The notes below the pieces were generated by a model. That model made no database searches. It saw nothing but the letters and a program-made list of their open reading frames with translations, and was not told the DNA's origin. From positions 45,327-109,326 of the forward strand of contig JACGCN010000080.1 in assembly GCA_014905825.1 (NCBI GenBank): a DNA stretch of 64,000 nt. Reading direction: 5' to 3'. This stretch comes from Lyophyllum atratum (Eukaryota > Basidiomycota > Agaricomycetes > Agaricales > Lyophyllaceae). Shown piece after piece: positions 1 to 12,199 of the stretch. The stretch's first letter is position 1, and each line of letters opens with the position of its first letter. Made by a program: the position numbers and the translations under genes.

Positions 1-48
1 TGCAGGAATTACAGGTTATTACACACGAAACAGTATATATAGCATGCC

Positions 49-3000
49 TCATAAGAAGGGGACGTTCTTCATCTCTCCAGCCGCCAACAAATCCTCATCA
101 AAAGCCTCGTCCCCAGCATCCTCATGGTCGTCCATCTTGCCCTCCTCGCCATCTTCACCCTCTGCACCATAGTGTGGTTCCTCCTCCTCATCATCATCAT
201 CGTCCATGCCGAAGTGCATCTCATCCAGGGTCCCCGGCATACTCGTCATGCTCCGCCTACGCTCCCGTCTCCTCCGCTTCCGATCTATTCCCTCTCCATC
301 CTCACCCTCATCGTCATCCGAATCATACGACACCGACGAAGACGAGTCCGGGCTCGTACTCCGCCGACCGCCCGCCATCAATGATGTCTGTGAAAACCCA
401 AGCGTGTTGCTCAACTTCTCAAACGACGAGAACTGCCGCAGGTGCGAGTTCTTGCGTTCGTGCTCTTCTTCTTCCGCGGGTGCTGGTGACATGCGAGTGG
501 AGCCTTGCCGGCTCGGCACAAGACTGAAGTTGCGCAAACGCGCGAGGGCGCTGCGATTGGACGTGTCGGAGCGTGCGCTGAGTGCAGGAGATGGTGGTGA
601 GAAGTCTGGCAGGGGGAAGTCCTGCATGGGCGCCTTCCAGTAGTTGAAGTCAGTGAACTCGGGCATCCATTTGCGGTGGATGGGTGGGAACATCTGGTCC
701 ACCAGGTCGGTCATGTGGATATAGCTGGAGACAATCGTAAGTCTACCCGAAACAAAACGATGATGTCGATGACATACGAGGACTTGTAACCTGCTAGCTC
801 GAGCAGCTCCATCTTAACCTCTCCTGATGAATCGATGGTGAATATACGTGCACTCGGTACGTTCACACTACGATACGACAGGGCGTCCGTAATACGGTTC
901 CCAAACCCAGCATAGAAAGGATTCCGTGACGCTTCTCCAAACAACCTTTGGATGTCCCGCAAACACGCCATTTTGAACACCTCGGGTTTGCGCATGATGA
1001 CCTCGCTAGTAAAAAAGAGGAGGTCAGTCGCAACCCCTGCCGGATACCCGATGAGATTCACCGATGCAGCGAAGCCATGAGCCGGTCGGGGCTCATGATG
1101 ACAGGGCCCTCCGGGAGCTGGTAGTCATTCTGCTTGATCCCCTTCAGATAATCACGCGTCGCGTCGGCCTGGCCAATAGCGCGTGAGGTGAGGTACATGA
1201 TCTTGTACCCATTCCGCGTGATATCCGTGTAGAGTTTCGCAACGCCGAGATGCGTCCAGTCGCGTCCAATCATGGCGAAGACGTGGCCCAAGCCATCAGA
1301 CCTAAGAAAAGAAGAGCAATGTCAGCAAAGCTACTATACGATGCAAGTTGACGATGCATGAACATACTTTGTTATTGTACCGTCGATGTCGGAGACAACT
1401 ACAAAGTCCGTCGAGTCCCAGACGAATATACGCGCAGTGCACGCAATTGTTCCAGAGGTGGAGAGGGAGAACGTGATGGTGTTTGCGCCAGGCTTCAGGT
1501 TCAAGGCTTTCTAAACGCACAAGTTTATTCAGTTGCCTGAACACAGATTTCAGAGTGACAACGTACCAGCTGGTCAGAGGTCAGGCGCAGCGTTTTCGCG
1601 AACTTGCGAGACACCGCTGGAGAGACAGGAGCCACAACCGGGGTTATCTTGGCTGGTGACTGCACTGGCGTCGAAGGATACGCGGGGGCTGACTCGGCCG
1701 GCGGGATTTCCCTGGAAACTCTCTTGGGTTCAAAGCTGACGGCATCAGGGGTCATCACACCCTAGGACGAGGAAAAGTGAAATTCAGCTTTTAAGAGTAA
1801 TGGGAACGGGTGCCTCAACTCACATCAAGAGGTGCCGACGTTGTGCCCCGAAGTCCAGGCCGCTCAGTCTTCAGCCCTGGAGCTGCCAATAGTTCAGCAT
1901 CCATCTTCTCCGCCTCGGTCTTCTTCCGCCCACTCCGATTCCACCAATGGACCCAGGACGAGGAAGTTGGCTTGCCTTGCGGTTTCTCTGGAGGCTCTGA
2001 TTTCGACCGATGATGGTGCCTTTCTTCGGGCTGTTCATCTGAAGAAGGAGCGGGAGACAGTAGCCGCTCTTCTACTTCTTCATCAGAGAGGGGCGACGCT
2101 GGACGTGATGGCACATCTTGAGCTGTCTCTTGTAAGGCCGCATCGCGCCAGTGGACGAGCGCGCGCATCAGTGGTGACCCATCGTTGCGAGTTATGTATC
2201 TAAGCAAGTGAAGTTAGCCCCAACATAGCGAGGACTGAGTGAGTAACGAACTGGTCACCGGCCCATCTGATCACAAGGCCTGGATCGTTAACTAGGTCAT
2301 CGTCTTCCATAAACCGCTGGAACTCCACTCTTCCTTGATCAAATAACCTCGCCGCTTCGACCTCGTCGCGCCCGCTGAAAGCCTTGAGCCCGCCTGGCCT
2401 CCCGAACCTATTCCTCCTTCCCCTGGTCCCGGCCTCAGTATCTGCACCTTCCTCCGGCTCCGATATTGGCTCTGCAATACCCTCCGTGGGTGGCACAACA
2501 CTCAATTCAAATGGTAGCTTCCGACCCTCGATATAGAGGATGAATCTAGTTGGATCCTTGTTGCTGGCTTTGAGCTGTCCACCCTGGCCAAATGCAACAC
2601 TCTCCTCTTCCCTCTCGTCCGGCTCGTTGTACTCCTCATTATCCTCGACAAGCTCCTTGATCCTTCGATCCCTCGCCGGGCTACCTTCCAACTCTGGAGG
2701 CACACTCCGACTCCTCCCATGCTCGTGCTCTGCCTCGGCACCTCCATCGTCCTCCTTAAACTCTGGCACATCTAAGCCTGATAAGTCCATGCTAGCCCTG
2801 GGATGAGCTTTCTTCTTATTCCATGACCTGCCGGGGCCCCCCTCGAGCCGTCCGCCCATGCCGAAGGATGCCTTCATAGGGGAAGGCTGCGGGAACGCGC
2901 CCCACTCCCATGAGTATTCCTGGACGGGCGTCAGCACGTTCAATTTGGAAGAAGAGGCCTTATGCGACGATGACGACATCGTGCGCGCGTGGTCGCTCGC

Positions 3001-4168
3001 GTCTGGCGGCGGTTCTGACGTGGCGCGGAATGAGGGAAAAGGTACTGCCGCCTGTACATCATCGGAATCATTATGTGTTAGTCCCAGTCCACGGACTGGC
3101 GACGGAGTAGCCGATCCTGGCTACATTGTCAGTGTGATGCCGTGGGTAGAATGAAATCACGCACTGGACTGACTGCTGGAGGGAAAGCGATACATTCCGG
3201 ATGATCTAACGGTGCGGTCCGACCTTTCGCGATCATGGCGTGAGTGGTATCCTTCAACATCAAGGGCGACATCTGAAGGTCGTCGATGAGTGAAGGGATA
3301 AATATAAAGGCCGTGGCACTCACTATCATGATACTCGACCTCGGGAACATGAAGCTGGTCGCGCACAGACTCAAGAGCCGCGTCAACGCGCTGATCTTGT
3401 TCGGACATCTCGGGAGTGATCTTCGCCGATGGTTTGTGAGTAGGAGTTGGAGGTGGCGAAGGTAGACCGGGGGCAGGTTTCTGGTCATCAAATTGTGAGG
3501 GCTCACGCGAGAAGGCGGGACGAGCATAGCTCGGTTTCGGTGTGATATTTACGTTCTTGTCCTCATCACCAGGCTTTGAGGGTTGTGCATCGAGGTCCAG
3601 AAATTCAGGCTCCTGCGTTTCAGCATCTTCCTTTCGCTTCTCCTCTGCATCCTTGATGTGTATTGCGCCTTCGTCACCTGGCTCCATTTCCTGCTTCTCT
3701 TCCGGAGTTCGCTTCGCGCCGAATCTATCGATTGCCACAGGCTCCTCCTGGGGCCCAACCTCGTCTGGGCGAGTGGGCTGTAGAAGTGGACTGGTAATAA
3801 GATCCTCCGGAATGTCGTCCTCCGTTTCGAATACAAAAAAAGCTTCACCAGCTTCGCCGATTTTCATGTTGAACGGAATCGGATGCCCATTGACGGATAC
3901 ATTGACCTTGCGGGAAGTGTTGTGTGGCAGTTCTCGTCGTACATCGCGATACACGTACCTTCTTCTCTCCTGGGCGCAGGACCTGCCATTTTCCAAAACG
4001 AACGTGGAAGGGTGAACACACGAGCTCGGTGTCGCCGTCGCCGGTGGGTCGCTGTATGACAATCACGTCAATGGCGCCGGTGAGAGTGGAAGGGTTGATT
4101 GGGGGGAGATCCTTGTAGTATTGATACGGAGCGCTGATTGCGCTGACAGCGCCCCGGATGTAATTCAT
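49..4168 (-). CDS. PAH1: Lipin / phosphatidate phosphatase (Pah1/Ned1 family)
   Basis: Converts phosphatidic acid to diacylglycerol at the ER and nuclear envelope, controlling lipid synthesis and nuclear membrane growth. The start at 4168 opens with the conserved lipin N-terminus (MNYIRGAVSAIS), and a roughly 48-bp intron near 3910-3957 joins it to the VSVNG segment of the N-LIP domain. The catalytic HAD motif DIDGT, preceded by FVVVSD, lies near 1377-1391. It is followed by the C-LIP sequence with the typical YLTSRA, GPVIMSP and GFGNRITDALSYRSV blocks. The central part is acidic, Ser/Pro-rich and probably regulatory. The C-terminus has a basic RKRRRRERRR stretch followed by long Asp/Glu runs and stops at 49. 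The gene has about ten introns and encodes roughly 1,100 residues, normal for a basidiomycete lipin. The catalytic motif is intact. Confidence 0.95.
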
Positions 4169-4335
4169 GGTGGTCAGAGAGGACAGAGGACATGTGCGGT
4201 CCGAGATATATCTTTCCATTTGGCACGTGCGTATAGTCGGACCATGTGATATCGCGACTACTAGTACTATCTACTCTTGTAGCACCAAATCCATCCAATC
4301 CATCGATGACTCGGCCCTGCGGTCCATCTTTACTT

Positions 4336-4886
4336 CTAATGCTCCGCCGCCGCCGCTTCGTGATCATACAAAGGACCCATGGGAGGCTGAAAGTGAAAGC
4401 ACCGATCAGTCTATGAGCCAAACCATCAGAAGGAACTCCGTACTGGAATGTTTCGTTCCCTGCCGTGAAGCTCGTGATTAGCGCAATTCAAACTGCGAGC
4501 GTCGAACGTCTTACCATTTGGTGCCGCCAGGGAAATTGGGAGCTGAAGCGCATGGTTTCAGTCTACCCAACCAGCGTTCGAACGCGCTACTCACGAATGT
4601 AAGGGTCAGGGTGCTTCCTCTCGGCAAGCTCAGCCTCTGCCTTTTCTAAAATGGTAGCTAGTGCGCGGGGGTCATGCACATTTCTGTAGGTGTAATCATA
4701 AGTCAAGGCATTGAATGAAAGAATTTACACGACGCACCGGTTTCGTTCGAACTCTGCCCTAATTTCCAAGGCCTGTGGCCTCCACAAGTCCCTCCTGACT
4801 GTCCAGTCCAACGCATTTTTTAGGGAACGCTTGTAGAGTGACTTGACATATATCCTGTGCGCCGATGAGAAAGTGGAGGCGGACAT
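4336..4886 (-). CDS. NDUFB9: NADH:ubiquinone oxidoreductase LYR subunit NDUFB9 (B22)
   Basis: Accessory subunit of mitochondrial complex I, of the LYR-motif family. Five small exons splice to about 110 residues. The first begins MSASTFSSAHRIYVKSLYKR and carries an LYKRSLK helix resembling the LYR motif. Next come RRDLWRPQALEIRAEFERNR, then a segment with AEAELAERKHPDPYI, then NFPGGTKWERNIPPPMGP, which matches the PGGT(S/K)(W/Y)ER signature of NDUFB9. The reading ends DHEAAAAEH followed by TAG. Donors and acceptors are canonical and the introns are about 50 bp. The last exon is tiny, so an ORF search misses the gene. It is divergent from RRN3 with only about 138 bp between start codons, implying a shared promoter. 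Confidence 0.9.
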
Positions 4887-5024
4887 GGCGAAAAGGGGAG
4901 AGACTCGGAGGAGTCAGGTAGTGAGATTATTTCAGGGACTTTGCCCCAAGCCTGGATTACATAACGCAATCACATCCATCAAAAATTGTTTCTTCACGGT
5001 GCCGTGCCAGTCACTACCACACCC

Positions 5025-7687
5025 ATGGATCCACATTCCCGGCATTCTCAGTTCAACCAGAGAGCACCCAGGTCTGGCCCGAAGGCGCTCAATACCAGGT
5101 TTGTCGACCCCATGGCCCACCCAAAATCTCCAATCGATGCCAAGCGACCTCCAGGCCACCAAAAAGCTGACCCACTCGTTTCCTCTCTTCTCATACGGAG
5201 GCCCATCGCCACCAACTCCAGGGTCAAGCAGGATGAAAAGTACAAAAAGGATATGTACCTCGCCTTCGTGCACAACGCGCTGCAGCAGAAGACAAATGTG
5301 TGTCTGCACCGATCATCACACGACCACTATTTCTAACCACTTTTTAGGGTGTTAACGAGCCATTCGACGAGCTCATCAACCAGTTCAATCCAAAAGCCGT
5401 GTCCACGGATGGTGTACCCCAGCTTGCACAGCTGCGCCTGTGGCTTCTAGCCCTCTCCCATGTTGTTTCACGACTAGAACGGACACACTCCGGGCTTGTG
5501 CACGCAATCGTGAACATGCCCTGGACTACACTCGATTCGGCGACCGTTAAATCATACACTGTATTCATCGGGATGCTTATAAGTGCGCGACCAGAGTATC
5601 TATCTCTTGTTTTGGGCAAGATCGCGCAAGGATTTACACACCGTGCGTCCCACACTCTCATCCATCTACGCCGCGATTCTGAACAGCTGAATTGCAGAAT
5701 CTGGACTACAAGCGCTAGATGCAGGCATGCCAGAAGGATCTTCGAGCCCACTGACCCGCCGGGTGATATACGATAGGCTGCATGACTTGCTCCGGCATCT
5801 GCTCGCCTTGATTCCGACCTTGCCATCCACACTACAGCCGCTCCTCGTTCGCAATTTCCCCCATAAGCGACAGAACCAACTGGCGCAAACGACCTACATC
5901 CGCAATCTACTCCGTGTCTCCGTATACTGCCCTGAACTTGCCGACAAGATTCTTGCCACCATCGTCGACCGTGCTATTCAAATAGATGTACGTAACCTTC
6001 TGAGACGAATGAATGCCGTATCTCATCAAGGTCCTGCTAGGTCGAAATCCAAGTAGAGCTCGAAGAATTAGATGAGGACGAAGCTGTCCAGGAGGATGTG
6101 TTTGAGCTAGATCCTTTTGACACTCTCGTTGGCCAGGAAGGGGACGACTCAGATTCAGAGAATGAGAGTGATGACGACGATGATGGGAACCTGAGTGACA
6201 TATCATCGAATGCTGGAGACATGGACGACGTCGTTCGCGCGCCCGAAATCCCTACAAACCTTACCTACATCCAGGACATGGTGAAGAAGCTGGATGCCAT
6301 ACTAACACTAATCTTCGACCACTTCCACCGTAACCACACATCCATCACGACCTCTGGAACCCTCCAACTTCCCCCGCCACTACCCGACCTTCCTCCTCTT
6401 GATGGTCTACCGTTATCCTCAGCGTCTCCGCTACTGTCTCCAAGCCTTTCAGCATCCCCCTCTGCCTCAACCACCTCCGGACTACCCATACTACCACCCC
6501 AAGAGCCTCCCACTTCCGAAACAGCGGAACGCCGCAAAGCCCTCCTTCGCACACAATTTCACACCCTCCTCTCCATCTTTGACCGCACAATATTGCGCAC
6601 TTTTAAATCACGCTACACCCAGTTCCTCATTTTCTGGTACACCTCCCTCGACGCCGAGTTCGCCGACATCTTCCAGGGCATGCTCGTCGAGCGCGCACTA
6701 CTCGAGACGAGTGCAGACGGGCTCACGCTTACGAACACCCCTGCAGTAACGCGTGCTGCAGCTGCTTCATACATCGGGAGCTTCGTGAGCCGTGCAACGT
6801 TTGTGGACAGGGAAGGCGCTCGAACCGTTGTTGGGGTGCTTTGCGGGTTTCTGAAGGCGCATCTGGATGGCGTAGAGGAGCTGGCGCGTGACGGCGGGCT
6901 GGGATCTGGGAGCCGGGGGATGGCCCAGCATAGTGTGTTCTATGCCGTGGCACAAGCAGTGTTTTTGATATTTTGCTTCCGATGGCGTGATCTGCTGGAG
7001 GACGAGGATGGGGACGATGAGTTCCTGGTTGCAGATAAAGGTGGGAAGAAGTGGATCCCGCAATTAAGCGTCTTACAGCGATTAGTCACATCGCTACTCA
7101 ACCCTCTACGTGTAAGTCTTTGTCCCTTCATACCCCCCGGGCACCCGCTGATCGTGTCTTCCGTCTTCCAGGTGTGCTCCGCCAATGTCGTTGCCCAGTT
7201 CGCTCGCGTAGCTCATGCAACAGACTTCCTCTATTGCTATACCATCCTCGAGTCCAATAAGCGCTCCGAATATGGATCCAACGCCGACACAGAAGCACGG
7301 ACACACTCGTCGGGCCCGCCATCGGCCCAAGCCCAGCAGCGCCTAAGCTCCGCGATCCACCCTTCCATGCTCGGGGCAGCCGCGAACCCGGAGCTGAATA
7401 CGTTCTTCCCCTTTGATCCGTACCGCCTGCCCAAGTCCAATGTGTACATCCAAGGTATCTACCGCGAGTGGGGGTCTGTCGCGATCGATGACGACGAGGA
7501 AGAGGAGGATGAAGAGGAGGATGAAGAAGAGGATGAGGAAGGGGAGCTGCTGTCGTCCAGCGGATTCCTGAGCATACCTCGGTCGGATGCTCCTAGTGGA
7601 GATGAACTTAAGCTTGGGGAGTCATTGGGGGCGATGAGCATCAGTCCGGCGCAGCCGACTATGCATATGCGCGCTGGGGTGGCGTAA
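5025..7687 (+). CDS. RRN3: RNA polymerase I-specific transcription initiation factor RRN3 (TIF-IA)
   Basis: Bridges RNA polymerase I to the rDNA promoter core factor in the nucleolus. Translation starts at MDPHSRHSQFNQRAPRSG. An intron near 5297-5347 leads to the HEAT-like N-terminal half (KYKKDMYLAFVHNALQQ, then GVNEPFDELINQFNP and LWLLALSHVVSRLE). Further introns precede an acidic segment around 6060-6240 (many Asp/Glu/Ser) and the diagnostic Rrn3 core FKSRYTQFLIFWYTSLD with FQGMLVERAL. An intron at about 7111-7170 is in frame, so the raw reading frame passes through it. The protein ends with a second poly-acidic stretch near 7480-7550. Expected length is about 800 residues. With RPA2 at the other end, this is one of two Pol I genes in the window. 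Confidence 0.92.
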
Positions 7688-7997
7688 GGTTTCTTGTTGA
7701 TTCCGCTATCGCATTGTTTTCTTACTCATTGTACATCTCTGTACGCATCACACACCATATCTGTTATCATCATATTACTCCTATCTCATCAATGCAATTA
7801 TTGGACACCTCGGAATTATTAAGTGGCGTTGATGGGCAATCGGCGACAACAAGTAAACGATCGGATCATGTCCCTTGATTACTTTCCGTCATGTGCACCG
7901 TTCGTAGTCGTTGTCAATGTGAAATACTTCAAATAGTCCAAGCCCTGCTCTCCCTTCGGCCCGCAGTAGCGTTCTGACGAGACTAGTATTAACAGTC
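7688..7997. other. Intergenic region between RRN3 and nucleoside hydrolase
   Basis: About 310 bp holding the RRN3 3' flank and the nucleoside hydrolase promoter. No ORF, RNA gene or clear TATA element was seen. Confidence 0.5.
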
Positions 7998-9313
7998 ATG
8001 GCTACGAAATACGTGTGGTTGGATGTGGACCCAGTACGACTTGATCTCTTTTTCTCTGATGTGCTCTATGTACTGATGTCAGATCGAACATCTAGGGGCA
8101 CGACGATGCCACAGCAATTCTACTGGCTCTACACTGCCCAAACATCCATCTCCTCGGAGTGTCGACGGTGAAGCCCCGTGTATCGATGAGCATTTAACCT
8201 TGTAGAGCTTATCCACGATCACAGACACACGGGAACGCCTCCAGCGATTGCACGGCGATTAACGCCGCCCGCTGCCTTCTCGCTTTCGGAGCGAAACGCG
8301 ACATCCGCGTGTACCGCGGCGCAGACAAACCACTCCTGGTACCCGTAAAGCACGATCCAGAGATCCACGGCCCCGATGGTCTGGGCGGCGTCGAGGGACT
8401 CCCTGCTCCCGATGATCCTGACATCCCATCGTGGTTCGCGACCGACGGCAATGGGGAGGCCGTCCGCGCCCTCGAGGGGATGGCCAAGTCGATCAAGGAG
8501 ACCTGGAATAAGGGCGCGGGGCATAAGGTCACCGTCATCTCCAGCGGACCGATGACGAACATCGCGCTCTTCGTCGCGGCCTACGCAGACTTGCTCGAAG
8601 GAGTGGAGGAGTTCGTATTCATGGGTGGAGGAGTCGGGATGGGTAACAGATCCGCCGTTGCAGAATTTAACATTATGTGTGATCGTAAGCTATTATCCAC
8701 TTCTCCTAGTCTACTATCTGCCTTACTCATAGGACGTTCCTCTCATAGCACACGCAACGCAGATTGTTCTCGACGCACCCGTGAAGACCACTATGATTCC
8801 AATCAATGTTTCACATATGGCCATAGTAAGAAGAGCGATACACCAACAGCTTCTATGCCCAGGCTCGCCTTCCGGGACTGAAATCCTCCCATCGGCTGTG
8901 ACCAACCTGCGCCACACCCTCTCGACAATCATCAGCTTCTTTGCGGCCACGTACAAATCGACATTCGGTTTCAATGACGGGCCACCTCTCCACGACGCCC
9001 TCACCGTCGCATACGTATCTCACCCAGAGCTGTTCACGACGGTGCGAAAGCGCGTCGACGTCGAGCTCAGTGGAACGCATACTCTGGCAGAAACCGTTGT
9101 GGACATCTGGAACTATCGGCCCTGCAATGATTCATGGGGCGCTGGCGGTAAGAATTGCTTGGTAGCGCAATCTGTTGACGTAAGTCTTCTGGTCACTTCT
9201 AAGAGCATGTCTGATGTCGATGGCGCGGCTCGCAGGTAGAAGGGTTTTTCGAACTCCTGCTAGCATGTGTTGCCCGTTGTGATAAAGTCTCTCCTCTGAA
9301 CTCTAGAACTTGA
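7998..9313 (+). CDS. Inosine-uridine preferring nucleoside hydrolase
   Basis: Hydrolyses the N-glycosidic bond of ribonucleosides for purine/pyrimidine salvage. Exon 1 (ATKYVWLDVDP) splices across an intron ending near 8094 to GHDDATAILLALHCPNIHLLG, rebuilding the Asp-rich DxDPGxDDA calcium-binding motif of the family. A second intron joins GVST to THGNASSDCTAINAAR. Later family blocks are FVFMGGGVGMGN and AEFNIMCDPHATQIVLDAP; the intron between CD and PHAT ends at the acceptor just before CACACGC. The next block is KTTMIPINVSH. The last exon begins after a donor at 9181 and ends at a TGA at 9311-9313. About 355 residues, full length for the family, and no signal peptide is seen. Substrate preference cannot be told from sequence. 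Confidence 0.9.
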
Positions 9314-9465
9314 TAGGGAATTCTTAGACGCTATTTAATACGCGATAGAAAATATCGGTCGTCGGGCAATAGGTATCCAACACTTTTGATCTATTCATGC
9401 AAACGAGTTATCAGGCAAAATAGTGTAGGCAGTTGTATTCCTCAACAAGCGTGACCGCCTTCATC

Positions 9466-9780
9466 TCAAGCAGCATCAGGATTTTTCCAGTCAAAGATAT
9501 ATGTCGTCAAGTGTTTTAGCAATGTTCTCATAGACTCCAATGCCAGGTCGTGGTCTTTATGAAGGATTGCCTCGAAGAAAGTGTCGAACGCATGGGGACC
9601 ATAGCAATATAATTTCAGTTGGGATCTTCGAGTACATGCGAGCCAAAAGTTGGCTTGTTGAAAGGTCCCGGTAGAAGTCTCACTGACAGGTCTCAACGCT
9701 TGCTGAAGGACATGAGTGTAAAGCTCTGGATTCGTAGATTTTCCTATGTTTACATGCGATGAAATGTACCGCCACGCTGC
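9466..9780 (-). other. Orphan ORF, possible gene fragment
   Basis: A 105-codon open frame, bounded by stops on both sides and without an ATG near its upstream end. It runs from AAWRYISSHVNIGKSTNPEL to FDWKNPDAA and has protein-like composition (FEAILHKDHDLALESMRTLL). It lies just downstream of the S28 peptidase on the same strand. It may be the 3' exon of a decayed gene or an alternative terminal exon of the peptidase. I do not recognise a domain. Confidence 0.3.
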
Positions 9781-9835
9781 TCAGTGTCCAATAATCCCAG
9801 TGACATAGCCACCGATACAAGGATTGTCCACGAAA

Positions 9836-12199
9836 TTAAGCGATGCCTGCTCCTTTAACGAAGGCATTGATAGGCTTAACTTGAGCATCGTGGATGACCT
9901 GCTTCCCAGCGGCAGCCACCGATGCTGGTGCGCTTGTTGCTGTGTGAGGCTTGGGGTTTGCCTTCCAGGTGGCAAGCCAAGTCTTCATGTATCCCAGTGC
10001 TTTAAGTTGCACAGCGCGCACCGTCGCGTCTGCAACACCGGACGCGGTTCCGAGATCGGAGCAATGGAAGCCGTCACCAACCTCAATAGGTTGCTGGGGG
10101 GTGCTCTGGACGGTGTGGCGTGCAGCAGAGACTGTGGCATCCTTCCATGGGTCACCTGAGGACCATGAACAAGGGATTTAGTAAAAGGTGTCGAAGGATG
10201 TGAGCAAGCGTCAACTCACGCATGCCATTAGCGAAGAATAGACGGTTTAGCTTGACGTCCCAACCCTTGTAAACGCGGTTTGTGCGTTCGATTTGCACCG
10301 TGGGTGGTTTGGCGAAGGCAGCAGGGAACATCTGCTGGCATTGGCGCTATCAAATAGGATGAGCGCGCAGTAAGGACAAAGTTGAGGACTTTGAAGTACC
10401 AGATCGTATTCAGGTTGAACGAGACGTGTGACCAGAGTGGGGTGTCCACGAGGTGCTCCTTCCTGTAAAATAAGGCTTAGTTCAGACTAGGCTTGGTTAA
10501 TGGTATGACGAACCTGAAGATAGCCAACTTCGTTACACCTGCATTGAATGTGAGTCAAAATATGGTCAAGGAAACGACAACAACTGCGAAGCCTTACACT
10601 ATCCAGAACCAGGAGCGCCATGAGTTGTTGATGCTAGTGTCCGACCAGTATGGTAGGGTGACATCGTACGTGCCCAAACAATCCCTGGACATCACATCAG
10701 TTAGTGAGGTTCCAAAGCCCGAGATGATAGACTCACTCCGCGTTCGCGGTGCCGCAGACTGGGATAAGAGTTTGTAGGTCAAACGATTCTGTGCGGCATG
10801 AGGTCAAGAAAACTCACTGCGCGCATAGTAGGTATTTTTGAAGTAAGAACTCCAGGCAGCCAAGGCATGGTCCAAGCCCCATCCTGTAGCAGGAGCGCTT
10901 ACCCCATCCTTGACTTCGAGCGTGTCACAGAACTTGTAGAACTGCGACCCTGGGCCAGACGTAACTTGGAGCGATTGCCAGTCCCACAGGTTATTGCGGA
11001 CTAGATTGGTGAAGATCTTAGTTAACACTTAGAATCGAGAATGATTGTACTTACGAGCACCGGCGACATCGTCCAAGTGGGTAACATCACCCATACCGAA
11101 GGAATCTTTGATTGTTTGAATGGCAGTAGCATTCTTTCCTGTGAATACTTTGTCGACGTGAGCGATCACGGCCTGGACATCGGCGGAGCAGTTCCTCGGC
11201 ATATTCAAACGAACAGGCTCAAAATACTCCCAGAAGTTACTTGACATCGTCGTAATGTAAGTGCGTGGCAGCAAAGGAAGCACAGGGAAACTCACAGGAT
11301 GGCCTCAACAACTCCCGAAGATCCGTATCCTGCGAAGAATACTCCGGGCTTGCTATTGAGTTCGATAATATGAGACAGGAACACCTGAAGTTTATTCGAG
11401 AGACGCACTTGACCATCGTCCAACTTGTAAGAGCACCTGTGAAAACATGTACCCATTTAGATATTGCCATCTAATCTCCTACAAACTGCGAACGTACCGG
11501 AATAGCTTCCGCCAATGAGAATCCAGGGCGCTTTGTCGGGAGTCACTTGATCTCCCCCTGGCATAGGGAGATTGACAGTCTTGGCGAAGTAGACCAAGTC
11601 ATCAATTGCCTGCTGGATCGTGTGAAGCTTCAAGCTTTCTTCACTGAGATCTGGACGAGGGTTGCTGAAGCCGTAAAACCTATGTTCTAGCACGATGGCA
11701 CTTCCGTTTTGCTGTTGAGCAATTTGCCCGTTGATAGTCCTGTTAGTCACGTAGGTGAAGTACCCTGTCGTACGACGATATCCTTCAGACCAAGCCAACG
11801 AGGAGGAAATGGATATGACTGACCATCGGCGTTGCCTTCTCCAGGGGTAGAGAGAATGATGGGTCCGCCTGGAAGAAGATTTCAGTGTAATCCTACGTAG
11901 CACTTGTAAAGAAACTTACCTGGCTCATAATACTCGTAGGTATGCCAGAATCGTTGCTTGAAAGTTCCCAGAGAGGGATTGTTATGATCAATCAATTGGT
12001 CGAAGAAGTACGTGGTGTTGTATGGAGGGAGCTCCGTGCCGTTCCGACTAACGACTGGTGCGTCAGGGGTAATCAAGTTCACTTTAGGGATTCCAGGCGG
12101 GCGCATAACATTGGCGTTAGGTCGTCCATCGGGGAGCGAAGCCGTGGCCAATTGCGCCAAAAGCGCGAGGGGAGCGACTAAGAGGGCAAAGTTTCGCAT
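9836..12199 (-). CDS. Secreted serine peptidase, family S28 (prolyl/tripeptidyl carboxypeptidase type)
   Basis: Secreted proline-specific exopeptidase of the S28 clan (relatives are lysosomal Pro-X carboxypeptidase and fungal serine-type aminopeptidases). The start MRNFALLVAPLALLAQLATA is a good signal peptide. It is followed by the S28 hallmark FFDQLIDHNNPSLGTFKQRF. Further on are VLEHRFYGFSNPRPDLS and the nucleophile motif GGSYSG, split by an intron and continuing ALTSWTMVNKPGVFFAGYGSSGVVEAI. The catalytic His region is GDGFHCSDLG near 10040-10070. The gene has about a dozen introns of 50-60 bp, and the product is about 540 residues with a short C-terminal tail. Its role is probably extracellular digestion of proline-rich peptides. 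Confidence 0.88.

Noticed and set aside
2200..2979. Separate acidic protein on the minus strand
   Set aside because: It is an internal exon of lipin; the frame and splice sites join it to both neighbours (its ends continue into the DDDLVNDPGLVIRWAGDQ block and the downstream exon).
8821..8872. A fifth intron in the nucleoside hydrolase
   Set aside because: A GT...AG pair exists, but reading straight through gives the expected conserved sequence up to VTNLRHTLSTIISFFAATY, so no intron is needed.
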